DNA from: Malus domestica
Taxonomy: Eukaryota > Streptophyta > Magnoliopsida > Rosales > Rosaceae
Assembly (NCBI RefSeq): GCF_042453785.1
Contig: NC_091671.1
Location: 38,083,001-38,147,000 of the forward strand
DNA: 64,000 nucleotides
Reading direction: 5' to 3'
This document shows positions 46,415-56,908 of the stretch, piece after piece (the stretch's first letter is position 1; the number at the start of each line of letters is the position of its first letter). Below the pieces are notes generated by a model. The model saw nothing but the letters and a program-made list of their open reading frames with translations. It made no database searches and was not told where the DNA came from. A program made the translations under genes and the position numbers.

Positions 46415-48690
46415 TGTAACGACCTGTTTTAATATTTACCTTATGAATTATTGGATTTTCATATATGAAATTCTATGGATTTACGAATACGAATTATCAT
46501 GGATTTATGAGATGAGGCTTGAGCTTTTGAGCTTCGAATTTGATTTGAGATTTTTGAGATACGTTTCCGGTGCTTATTTAGTGGATTATCATACAGCACA
46601 TACACACAACGGAGCAAGTAGATGTCTACGGTCATAAGACATTTAATGATATTTAAGACATACTCCCAACTTCACTAGCACGGCTAGTGATGGTGTGTTA
46701 TGTGTATTAATAACAAATGGGACGGAACTAATGGTGATGATGATGAGGGCAATAATGATGCAAATAAGAAGAATTGGGTGAACTAGAGATTTGATGTGGT
46801 TGATCACTCATATATTTCATACATTTATACCATCCATTTCTAAAGTCTTTGTGATGTTTTTGTGTTAAAATTGTGGCATTTTACCTTACCTTGTGTTAAT
46901 GTGCAGTTAATTTTGTTTTAGGATCAATTTCAAGCAAAATGGAGAAAAGAAATAAAAAAAAACCTGAACAGAAAATAAATGGGACGGAAAGGAAGACACT
47001 GAGCAGAAAACAAATGGAGTGGAGAGACTAAAGGACACGGACTGAGTAAAAAACAAAAGAAAAGAATAATAAGAGAGGAAGTGGGATAGACACGGAAACA
47101 TAAAGAAAGGCCAGTGCGCAAAGAGAGTGGAGGACAGACTGAGTGCACAGAGCGGAGTGCAGGACAAGGGGACAGACACAGACAAAGAAGAGTGGAGAGA
47201 CCGAAGAAAAGGGAGACTAAGGGCGCGAATAAAAAAAAACTGACAGAGGAATAAAAAAGGAAGAGAGAGTGGAACCAAACGGCAGAGAGCAAGAGGCACG
47301 GCAGAGAGCAAGGAAGGAAAGAAAAAGAAGCTTCACTCTATTTTTCTTGGTTTTATCTTCTCAAACCCATGTTTTACTTGTGGTTTAATTTGAGAATTAT
47401 GTGTAACTAAATTTTAAGTAGTTAGGGGCTGTTTTGAAGCCCCGAATATGATTGCAAGTTTGTTATGACATTTCATTGAATTGCTTTTATGAATGGATGA
47501 AAATTGGTTTACTACTTATGTCAGTGATAAATTCTTTATATGTTTTTTATGGATGCATACTTAGTAAGCATATTTAGAATTCAAATGCTATGAATATATG
47601 TATGCCTGCCCTTGATGAATGAGGACCTACATATGTTCTAGAGTAGTACTTGTTAATTGCGATTAACATGTGAACCAATTTCTAAGATAAGTAAGACAAT
47701 GCCAGTACTTACCATGCCTTGTGATGACTCAAACTCTTTTCGTTCTTAATGATTTTTACTTGTTAAATCTATGAACATGCCATTCTAGATTGCATGCTAG
47801 GGACTACGTTAAGTTGAAAACGCCATTCTCTTAACATACTACGTAAGAAAAAGTAATAGGTTGTGTTCTAACATTGAGCCAACTTGAGCATCTTCATCCG
47901 GAAATAAAAGGAATTTGAATGAAACATAACATGTTTGCATGATTATTTGGTGGTGGATAACAATTCCCCTAACTCGTTTTTCTCAAACTTGTGATCTACT
48001 CAAAATCTGTTTCTGTACTGTTTTTGTACGATTTAATTTAAATAGCAAATCAACTCCAAAAATCCCAAAAATTTGTGAGACTGTCGTACTGTGTGTCTAG
48101 TATTTGCATATAAAATTTCATAGACTTTAGACCAGTGTAAGTCAGTCTAATAATTATTTTTTTGGTGGCTGGTCAGTAGGGACAGCAACCAATTTTTGTG
48201 ACATTTTAAGTAGTTAGATAAAACAATCTTCTGCGGGAAAGACCCTTATTTTCATATGCTACAATTGACAAATCCTAGTGTTAATAAGGAAAATTAATAG
48301 GATATTTGTGTGCTACTTTGTGGTGTGCTTTTAAACCTACCAGTGGTGGATAGTTAGGATTGAATGAACCATGAAATCAACTATTATAAATGAATAAGAA
48401 AAACCGAACGAAGGAGTCATATATATTTACCTTGAATTTGAGATATTTGATGAATTGATTGTGAGTAAGAATTTTATGTCATTCAAAATTAGTAGTTATG
48501 AAAATATTCATAAAGAAAATAATGAATTCAAATAATGATGCAATTATAATTTGAAAATAAGTTTTATTGCAAAACTTATATTGGGACTTACAATTAATTT
48601 ACTGACGATTCAGTCAGCAAATAAGAAATTGACTGGTGAAAAGGATATTGGTGCACAAGGGCATCCTTGACATTTAAGAATTTAAATTGT
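46415..48690. mobile_element. LTR-retroelement-like non-coding DNA
   Basis: Begins tgtaacgacctg exactly where the D1/D2 match stops, in the style of a Ty3 LTR start. A purine-rich tract (46935-47330) gives long but meaningless open frames on the minus strand. Around 48220-48330 the string gcgggaaagacccttatttt and the bases after it resemble a conserved non-coding block I associate with plant LTR elements. No coding domain is seen. Boundaries and family are uncertain; it is a fossil. Confidence 0.35.
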
Positions 48691-50249
48691 TTACAATTTG
48701 GTTTTCTTTGAATACAATGTGAACCTAAAGAGATTTTGATTGAGAAAAGATGTATACGTTAACTTGGTGTCCCCTTCATATGAGTCCTCTTCATATAGAC
48801 TTGGATAATTGATTGCTTTACTATTGAAGTATGGGATGGATGATGACTTGTTTTTACTGTTGATGAATAGTGAATTTGTTGGAATAATTGTTTTTTTACT
48901 GTGGAATGTGCAGATGACTAAATGATTCCATGTTTTGTCGGAATTATCGATGCGAATATTGTCTGAATACTTCACATGGTGACTTGAAAAGATGACTGAA
49001 TTTTCACATGGCAATTGTCATAGTGTTCACATGATGATTTGACATGATGACTGAATTTTCACATGGTAATTTATTATGTTCACATGGCCTTATGCAAAAG
49101 GGTCTTGCGAATCTTGGTAGTCGACCCACTTGGCTGACTGTGTTTTTTGACTTATCGAATTGGCTGATTGCTGTGAGAATGCATTTGAAGATTCGGAGTC
49201 TGAAGGTTCTTCTTTAGTGTGGAGCATCGTTGTTTTTGCAAGTAATTGTTGTGCTAAATCTTGGAGTTTAGTGACTATTCTTCTTTGAGCCTGACGATTT
49301 GTGAGACTTGACTATTCATTTGAGGGATGAGGATGGACATATGTCTGATAATGATTGAGCTGGAATAGCTCGCATTACTGGCTGTGCTGGGATGACTGGA
49401 GGAGGAGTAATGGGGAATTCAGAGAGAACCAGACTGATGACCCTCTAATGGTTGAATTTATCCTACCACTTGACTGATTTGACTCTGTTGACTTCACCGG
49501 TTTCAACTTCATATCACTTCAAGATCCATGAGACTTTGTATTTGGCCATTAATAATGAGGGGAGTGTAATTCTGTAATTAAACCTGCTTCTGTCAAATTT
49601 TTGTTGAAAACTGGTTGAGAGAACCTGCATAAGCTCATATGGCAGTATATTGGCTATTGGCCCATGAATTAACCATCATTTTGGGAACCATGTTGAAAAA
49701 TTTAACTTGAAACTTTTGTCAAATTGATGAATCATGAATGATTAAAATCATTTGTCTGATGGAGAAAGATGTTAGTCCAAGCATTGATGTAATCAAAATA
49801 ATTATAATGGTCATTGGGTAATTGGACATATTGAGTGTGAAGATGTTTGCTTTTGTAAATGGGGATTCCCCAATTTGCTTCGATTAAGAACCGGCCAATA
49901 GGGCTGGGTTCGGTTCTTATCGGTTCGGTTTTTTGCCAAAACCGAAACCAAACCGAATTTTCGGTTCGGTTCGGTTCGGCCCAAATTTTTTTCGGTTTTT
50001 TTCGGTTCGGTTTTTCCGGTTCGGTTTCGGTATTTTTTCGGTTTTTTTTTTCCCCTCCAAAAAATGCAAAACAACCACTGAGAAGGACAGTAATTGTTTT
50101 GCACAGGAAACAGGAATGTGGGACGCCTTGGCAGCTTGGCTGATACATGCCAAATGCCATACAAGATTCCCCGAATGCGAATCATATGCAATATGCTTAA
50201 ACAAACATCAATTATTTATACAGAGAGAGGATGATAGCATCAATCCTAA

Positions 50250-50400
50250 TCCAGATTCACAGGATTCACAACCTACCAACAAGATTCACAGGACTCACAA
50301 ATTCACAGATTCACAGGACTCACAAATTCACAGGATTCACAACCTACCAACAAGATTCACAACCTACTAATCCAGATTCACAGATTCACAGGACTCACAA
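50250..50400. repeat. tandem repeat of acagattcacaggactcac type
   Basis: Irregular units of about 8-20 bases (agattcacagg, actcacaaatt, cacaacctaccaa) repeat many times inside the hAT-type element. Confidence 0.8.
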
Positions 50401-50589
50401 ATTAATTAAATCTCATCTAATAGTCTCATAGTGTTCAGAAACGAAATTACCCAACCAAATCCAGCATACCCAAAACAAATTGCAAAATCCATGAAATTGA
50501 AAAGCTACAGATCAGAAATGGCGAGAGGAAGTCGTGGGTCGCGCGCGGGTCATGGGTCACGGGGGTGAGAGACTGATAGTGAGATGGCA

Positions 50590-50780
50590 TCGGCGAGATG
50601 TGAGACGACATGTCGCAGGTCGCTGGGAAGGAAGAAGACGAAGGAAGAAGACGACAGGTCGTAGGTCGCCGGGAAGAAGACGACAGGTCGCAGGTCGCCG
50701 GGAAGAAGACGACAGGTCGCAGGTCGCTGGGAAGGAAGAAGACGACAGGCCGCAGGTCGCAGGTCGCAGGTCAGGGGGGT
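50590..50780. repeat. GC-rich minisatellite, about 30-bp units
   Basis: Units of the kind gaagacgacaggtcgcaggt followed by cgccgggaa repeat about five times, some with an extra aaggaa. It makes long open frames on the plus strand that have no similarity to any protein I know. Confidence 0.85.
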
Positions 50781-52239
50781 GAGAGACTGATAGAGAGAGA
50801 CCCAGCGAGAGAGAGAGGAGGCTCGGCTGCGCGAGAGGGTTACTGCTACTGGGTTAGGGTTAGACTGGAGGCAGGGAACGAGAGAGAAGAGAAGGGAGGA
50901 ATGAAAAAAATAAAAGGTGTGGGTGTGGCTGCTAGTTGCTGCTAGGGAGGTTAGAAATAGAAAGGGTTTTGACGATTTCTCAAAAAAAGTTTAAAAACTT
51001 TTCTGAAATCGTGGAGGCATGAGGGTTCGAACCCATGCGCTGCAGCTTTAAAATTTTCCCTGAAACCAACTTGACAACAGGTTATATTTTGTTATGATTG
51101 TATGACTAAACTATTTATAATATTGAAACAAATAATTAAATATATATATATCGGTTCGGTTCGGTTTGGTTCGGTTTCCGAACCTCAAAAACCGAAACCG
51201 AACTGACCAAATTTGGTTCGGTTCGGTTTGACAGTTTCGGTTCGGTTTTTTTTTCGGTTCGGTTTTTTTCGGTCTCGGTCCGGTTTGGTTTTCGGTTTTT
51301 TTCGGTTTTCGGTTTTTTGAACCCACCCCTACCGCCCAATGTAAAGAGAACAGTAAAAAAAAAAATTTCATTGGTTTTACTGTAAAGTGGTTTGATACAG
51401 ATGTACTACGTTTCGCTGAGAATGGTTTGATAATATTTCAATGTTTTATGTGGTGCTGTAGGGTGATAATGGAAATTAGGTGGAAATATGGATTTGACTA
51501 ATTTTTCTGGTGCTTGTTCCTGATTGAGATTGAAAGGGATGCTAAAAAGATATTCACTGAAATTATGTTTTAATATAACTGACTGGTTAGGATGATGATG
51601 ATTGGTATGTAGTGGTTGAATAAGGATCATATTGAGTGACTAATGTCGTTTGGTAATTGGGATGTGGTGACTAATAATTTGGCCTAAGGTTTCCTATTGT
51701 GGAATCTAAGGGAGTGAAATGGTTGGTAATGGCTAAGGCCGATGAATAATTTGGGCTTGATTCTTGTTTTACTGGTGGTGGTGGTAGAGTGGCTGGAAAC
51801 CTCATATGATCAGGTTTTTTTGCTGTCATTCTTCTCCAGTAGAAATTCTCTGGTTAGGAAATCAGGGATGCAATTTTGACTTCCTTTGATGTATTCGATT
51901 TCAAAATAAAAAATACTTAATATAGATTGCCATTGTGCAAAAATCTGTTTTGATGCAATGTTTTGAATATCTTTTTGTAAAACATGTTTTGCAGATTTGC
52001 AATCAACTATGACTAAAAACTTTTAATTTAATAAATCATCTTGAAATTTACTAATACATAATAATATAAATAATATTTATTTCTTAATAGTATTATAATT
52101 ACTTTGTGCTTGTATTCCATACTTCTTAATGGAAACGAACAATTTGTTCAAGAGATCCGGAAGAAATTGACTGTTTGAGAATACCCCCGTAACCAATTTC
52201 AGAGGCATCAGTTTCAACGATCTTGAATGAATTAAGAGT

Positions 52240-52770
52240 TGGAATACCATGATTCACTCTTATATGCATTACTTTGTTGCATATATGCGATGTGTTAAGA
52301 TAGGTGACCCTCAGATAAAGATGATTCGTAATGCCTTCACCTCTTATATGCATTACTTTGTTGCATATACGCCATGTGTTAAGACAGGTGACCTTTAGTT
52401 TTGGGGGCACCCATGTGATGGTTAACATCCACATAGGCAATGGGCATGTGAGATTGAGCATCCCTAGCCTCGTCGAGCATCCGTAGAGCTTCTTGTACTG
52501 TTCTTGGAGGATCTCATTCATGATGGCTATCTTATTGTTTTGAGTTTCCAGCTCTTTGTCCTTAGCTTGAAGAGCAAACTTCTTTATTTCATTTCTTCGC
52601 TGCCTCACACTAGGCACAAAGGGGTGTTGTTTTGTGTGTTGTGGCTTCCTTTGAGGGATGCCTGATCAAAAGAGAGTGTACGAACAATGTAAACCAGCTT
52701 GACGAAGCTAGTAAGAGTAGGAATAAGTGTCGTTCCCATAGACGGCGCCAAATGTTGATGCACAAATTCA
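52240..52770 (-). mobile_element. LTR retroelement relic in D2, gag-start side
   Basis: Counterpart of 42420-42862. Relics of a coding start on the minus strand (PSVRQRRNEIKKFALQAKDK and nearby) lie before the primer-binding-like block ttggcgccgtctatgggaac (52751-52732) and the LTR end at 52753. A 55-60-base part with ttatatgcattactttgttg occurs twice (52256-52312 and 52347-52400). Fossil, broken. Confidence 0.6.
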
Positions 52771-53280
52771 ATGAGACTTTAAACCAACGTGAAATGTCAA
52801 GTTTGTGATCTTCGCACGGTTGCTTTGGTTACTTGGTATGGATAATATGTACATAGATAGAGATAGGGAAACAAACATAAGATGTTCATGGTTCACTCTA
52901 GGTTTGGCTTCGTCCACGGGATAGAGGAGTTCTGATTAATAGTGAAGAGTTTACGCAATACATAGGTTTAAGCATAATCATCATCAGTGGGCTCTAATGA
53001 CGAGTTTAAGCACAGTAATGACATTATCCCTTAATTGTAGGAGAATTGTCTTCTTTTATAGTTGAGGAGAGTTGCTCGCTTCCGTTCACGGTTGATGTGG
53101 GACTCTATGAGTTTTATTATGATGTTGACACATATCGAGTTGTGATTGGCTTCTTGGTTTAAAATAATACTACTATTTATTAGTTTTTTCTTTGAAATTT
53201 GGACTCTGAACATTTGAATCTCAAGGATTTTGCAAACCAACCAACCCTTCGCAAGTCTCTATTTTGGGGGCAGAGCATGC
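52753..53280 (-). mobile_element. LTR in D2
   Basis: Minus-oriented LTR: inner end tgttgatgcac at 52753, tataaaag box on the minus strand near 53060, gtggacgaagcc near 52915. Outer end not clear, near 53280. Same family as in D1 and as 62571-63051. Confidence 0.6.
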
Positions 53281-53536
53281 AAAATGGAGTAGGCTTTATT
53301 CTATTTTTGCTTTAAGAAACCTTCCCAGCCACCAATTACAAAAGCAGTACGACCAAATCTGCATTTCAAAACGGAGAATGGCAATTGGGCCTAGCCATTT
53401 AAATCAAATTAATTATGTAGACAAATTTTAAGAGTATTACGACTCAGAATACCCTCAAAGTAAAGAACAATGTCATAGGATTACAAAGATTAAAAATTTG
53501 ATAAACAATGTCATAGGATTACAAAGATTAAAAATT

Positions 53537-53690
53537 AGGAAAACTAATGAAAATGGTTTGAAAACTTTGAGATTTAATGATAAGGACAAAATAAAGGGTA
53601 AAGTGAATAGTACTAGTATTGACTTTTTAGTGTAAAAATATGGTTTTTCGTTACGGTGAACAGTACCGAAAGCTTTTTGTTAAAGTTTTC
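53537..53690 (+). mobile_element. 154-bp MULE-type MITE, copy M3
   Basis: Starts aggaaaactaatgaaaatgg and ends ttgttaaagttttc. It is flanked by a perfect 9-bp duplication, ttaaaaatt (53528-53536 and 53691-53699). Block D1 has the empty site at about 43605, so the insertion followed the block duplication (or was lost from D1). Confidence 0.9.
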
Positions 53691-53869
53691 TTAAAAATTT
53701 TGATAAACATGCTAAGATGTGTCTGTAACCCCAGATTCATAAACAATATTGTTCATTTCAATTTCCAAATTCAATCATTGTAACAATGTTTAGCAATTAC
53801 TAAAACATGAACACTTTCGTGAGTGGTAATATTTTCAAATGTCATCAGATCCATTAAGCCGATAAACCC

Positions 53870-54775
53870 TTCATTTTGTGAACAACTGCCTTGCAGGGCG
53901 CAAAGTAGTTGTTAGTGAGTTTGATGAGCCGCTAACCGTGAAGGAGACAAACCGCGACAGGGTGATGATGCTTTGTGCCTACGGTAATGATAATTTTTCA
54001 TTTCCTTTATCTTTTCTTTTTCCTTCTTCGTTTTCCTTTGATATTAACAACCATCTTGTTATGTAGGCCATGATCGAGATTGATGATGGGCTAAAGGCGG
54101 CCAAGCAAAACAAAAGAAGCTTAAGGTTATCTCCAACTGAAGGTTGGTCAGATGGTTCGTTTTAATCCTCTGATCCTCTAAGGTATTAATATTTTAATGA
54201 ACAGCACATGACCATATTTGCCTTCATCTCCAACCGATAGGGCTCATTTTAGCCCTGTGATAAAAAACCGTTTCCAACCGAAGGCTAAAGGATCATATGA
54301 TCAAACATAATTTATTATTTAAATTTAAAAAGTGCAACAACTTAAATTTAAAAAAGGTGAAAATTATGTGACAAATGGTGTAAGAATGACTTAGATATTT
54401 ATAGGAAAAAAGGGAAATTTAAAAAAATAAATAAAAATTTGGCCCCCAAAAAAAAAATTAAATAAAGAGGACAATACTGTCGTATATATCCGACAAAAAA
54501 TGTATTAATAATGAAGCCCAGGGTTGGCTGGATTGGGTCAGCCGGTTGGCCCTTTAGCCCTTTTTTGTCCCTTGGGTCCCATGAGCCATTTGGTCTAGAC
54601 CTCGGTTGGAGACGGTTTTCGGGCTATTTTCTACCATCTAGCCTTCTGGACCATTAGGTTGGAGATGGCCTAAGGAAAGCAAGAAGCTTGTGGATGATAC
54701 TAAGAAAGAGCGTAAGGCTCAAGTTGAAGCCGTCAAGAGCAAAGATGAAGCCATGTCACCCTTCGCGATTCGTCT
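53870..54775 (+). other. coiled-coil gag-like fragment in D2
   Basis: Counterpart of 43785-44130, with the Tourist-like MITE inserted in the second part. Same NNCLAGRKVV start and KKERKAQVEAV coiled coil. Probable retroelement fossil, broken. Confidence 0.4.
54125..54670. mobile_element. 546-bp Tourist-like (PIF/Harbinger) MITE
   Basis: Ends ggttatctccaac and, reversed, ggccatctccaac, flanked by the 3-bp duplication taa (54122-54124 and 54671-54673). Both features fit PIF/Harbinger-type MITEs. D1 has the empty site (agcttaaggaaagc at about 44029). The inside is AT-rich with gggctaaa-like parts and no transposase. Confidence 0.85.
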
Positions 54776-55079
54776 ATCGGAACAGGCAACGATTGTATTG
54801 CCATTGGCGACGAGTGTTCCTTACTCTACGTTACCAACATTGCCTGCGGACCAGGTAATTGAATTAGTTTTGTCTCTGTTCTCTTCTCTTCCATTAATTG
54901 TTAAATGAATATCTTCAAATGCTAATCTTCATTGGTGTTCTCATTCTCTTGATTGAACCAAATTAATATAAAATTGATGTGAATAGAATATACATGTATT
55001 ATCGTCAATACGACCGTAGATTAATTTTCTTTTGCAAACAATGTTGGAAGCTTTGGAGAAGATGGAAAGATTATAGTGT

Positions 55080-55325
55080 AATGGGGAACACAATTGCAAA
55101 AGTCAACCCTCGGCCGTGGTGGTGGTGGATGCGACATACAACGATTTTGAAGGCATTTCTGCGACGGAGGTGGCAATTAAACTCCATTGCGGCCAAGTTT
55201 CCGATGGCTGTCATAATGTTCTGATGGATAGGATTAATATGATGTCAACGTTCAGGGATATGAAGATTTTTGCATCTTGAAACAACGCCAACAGAACTTA
55301 TGTTGGCACTACGGTGCCCAAGGTC
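55080..55325 (+). pseudogene. polygalacturonase (GH28) last-exon relic, copy R2
   Basis: Third copy: the DFEG, SATEVAIKLHCGQVS, GCHNV and MDRINMMS pieces are readable, then the NNANRTYVGTTVPKVP-like end, the best-kept C-terminus of the three copies, where VPC is a usual GH28 ending. Changes of frame and a stop after the SFC-equivalent region break it. Earlier catalytic exons are absent. Confidence 0.6.
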
Positions 55326-55464
55326 CCTTGTTCATCTATATATGTATGTTTATAAGATGAAGAAGAGTAAATCTATTAAAATCTGTCGTATGTCGCCTTC
55401 ATATTTAGGAATTCATACTACACATGTTATTACTTTGATTTACTTCACATTTTAATTTTTGCAG

Positions 55465-55578
55465 TGTTTGATGCTCTAGCTTGTGCTGAAATTAAACCCT
55501 ATCATAAAAATAAAATGTTACGGGAAATGCTTGAAGCTAACTTTTATTAGTCAAGGCTTGCATCTGGTAAAACAATTG
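55465..55578 (+). pseudogene. exon-like piece unique to D2
   Basis: A 114-base stretch is bounded by tttttgcag and gtaagtaaa, good splice signals. One frame reads FDALACAEIKPYHKNKMLRE, then MLEANFY, a stop and SRLASGKTI. One in-frame TAG interrupts it. The composition looks coding. I do not recognise the family. It lies between the polygalacturonase relic and the promoter copy R2 and has no counterpart in D1 or at 15.4-17.7 kb. Confidence 0.35.
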
Positions 55579-55629
55579 GTAAGTAAATGTTCAATTTACT
55601 TTTCCAACTAAAACTAGACTATTTATCAT

Positions 55630-55955
55630 TAAAGACCCAAATCAAATTTCTTCGGAGCCCCAAACCCAATGTCGAAAGCCCAACTCAACCATCCAAAAGC
55701 TCGATACAGCCGAGGGTGTTCGAATACTGTTCTGCTAGGTTGCCCTGAAGCGAGGGTATATATTCAGACTTTATAACCCTAAAGAAGGTCTTCTTAGCTT
55801 CGCCTCCGCCTCTCTGGAAGCCATTCATTATCCCGAACCCTTCTTCCTCGTCTGCAAATCCATTTCCTGTTTGCTTATTTAGCTAAGAATCCCATCCCTC
55901 TCCCTTTTACTGATCAGAAAAAGAAAACAAAAAACTTTTCTCCATCTTATTCTCT
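55630..55955 (+). promoter_or_regulatory. promoter-like region, copy R2
   Basis: Third copy of the shared promoter: TATA-like tatatatt at 55757-55764, accctaaagaagg after it, and the CT-rich leader. Very close to R1 (45580-45903). Confidence 0.45.
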
Positions 55956-56063
55956 ATGTCGATTTCGCGCACCGACTCCTTGACCGATTTAGACGATGAA
56001 GACGGGGAGCGTATTGACTTGTCTCACAAAACTTGGGATTTGGTGGCATCGGTAATTAAACAG
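55956..56063 (+). CDS. acidic first exon of unknown gene, copy R2
   Basis: Open 36-codon exon, MSISRTDSLTDLDDEDGERI, then DLSHKTWDLVASVIKQ, ending at CAG before gtgaaattt. It differs from R1 by a few codons and keeps frame and donor. The downstream intron-like DNA matches R1 to 56551, where a copia-bearing segment follows. No second exon is visible, so it is truncated, like R1. Function unknown. Confidence 0.4.
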
Positions 56064-56592
56064 GTGAAATTTCACTTTTAAACGATAAATTTATGTTTAA
56101 TTTATTTTTACAAATCTTATTTAGGAATAATTTCGAATTTTAAGATATAGGAATAATTTTCAGTTTTAAGTTGCTTCTATTATATTATTCTCCATCGTTT
56201 ACTTCTCTTTTTTAATATTGCTTAATAAAGCTGTGAGATTTCCTGCTTCTGTTAAGATCTTCTTCAATATGTTGTGCCGAGTTATTCAACTCATAGTCTT
56301 TTAAGATTCTGACTAAATTGGTTGGTTGTAACGTGAGTTTAAGTTCATTTAATTTTTTACTTTCATCAAAATTGATAGTATAGCAGGATCATTTTTGTAA
56401 ATTGGTTGATTATATTGTCCAGCAGTTTATTACTACTTTTTGGATGTTGGAAACTATTCTATATTTTATCACTGTTGACAATGATCTGTCCATTTTATTT
56501 TGCATCGTAATAATATGAGTTTGCACAAAGGTTCGGTTATAGGTCTAGAGAAGCCCAACTCCCATTTTAAAAGGTAGCTACAAAATGAGCTC

Positions 56593-56908
56593 TGTTGTAG
56601 AGATAATAGGTGAAAGAATGCCCACTCAAAGAAATGAGACTTGAGAATATTGTTTGTTTGAAACTTTCAAAATGTAATCATTCCTCATTTGTAAGGTTTC
56701 ACGGAAGTGATTCTATAAATAGAGCACTCCGTGTGCTATTGAGACATACTGTGAAAGAAAACAAGAAAAATAATATCAGTATCTCTCCCTCTCTTTATCT
56801 GCTATCATTTTTGTGTTATAGCTACTAAAATTATAGTGTGATATTTTGCATCTGCTTCGCTCCTTTCGTTAGAAATGTTATCTCTCTAACTTTTGCATAT
56901 TTATAACA
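56593..56908 (+). repeat. 5' LTR of the copia element
   Basis: TGTTGTAGAG to TTTATAACA, 316 bp, with tctataaatagagc as TATA box (56711-56724). A primer-binding-like cgttatcaacatg follows at once. Confidence 0.9.

Larger units (their letters stand above)
49899..51331. mobile_element. 1.43-kb non-autonomous hAT-type element
   Basis: Ends are tagggctgggttc and, reversed, taggggtgggttc: 12 of 13 match. The flanks are an 8-bp duplication with one mismatch, ccggccaa (49891-49898) and ccgcccaa (51332-51339), as expected for hAT. Both ends carry dense cggttcggtt subterminal repeats (49908-50050 and 51150-51320). The inside has no transposase but holds two tandem repeat arrays and a GC-rich part. It interrupts the caulimovirid fossil. 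Confidence 0.85.
48690..52235 (-). mobile_element. endogenous caulimovirid (pararetrovirus) fossil
   Basis: Minus-strand relic of a Caulimoviridae genome. The clearest part is the RNase H domain with its downstream region (about 52235-51780), where VETDAS and a DCKSAKHVLQK-type block fit plant pararetroviruses. Left of the hAT insertion (49899-51331) come polyprotein C-terminal parts with YNYFDYI and a KWWDKF-like motif (about 49860-49450). Capsid, movement and main reverse transcriptase parts are not seen. It ends at the edge of block D2. It is broken, with at least several interruptions plus the hAT insertion, so it is old. A florendovirus- or petuvirus-like genus is a guess; the left limit is uncertain. 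Confidence 0.65.
52318..56551 (+). repeat. duplicated block D2
   Basis: Partner of D1 (42406-46414), same orientation, about 10 kb away. Contains two later insertions: a MULE-type MITE (53537-53690) and a Tourist-like MITE (54125-54670). A 38-bp stretch before the first MITE (ttgataaacaatgtcatagg and onward) is a small tandem duplication. The part 55326-55620 differs from D1. Confidence 0.85.

Noticed and set aside
46907-47311. Long open frames on the minus strand (over 120 codons)
   Set aside because: They arise from a purine-rich tract read on the other strand, giving only Leu/Phe/Ser/Cys-rich text without any domain.
49732-50204. Minus-strand frames of 95-142 codons spanning the left hAT end
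   Set aside because: They mix viral fossil sequence with hAT end repeats (lysine/asparagine/proline-rich text from cggtt arrays), so they are not one gene.
50534-50945. Arg/Gly-rich open frames of 80-110 codons
   Set aside because: Produced by the GC-rich minisatellite in the hAT-type element; the same repeat is open in two frames.
51015-51045. ggttcgaaccc, a tRNA T-arm-like string
   Set aside because: The remaining arms and acceptor stem of a tRNA are not found on either strand; it lies inside the hAT-type element.
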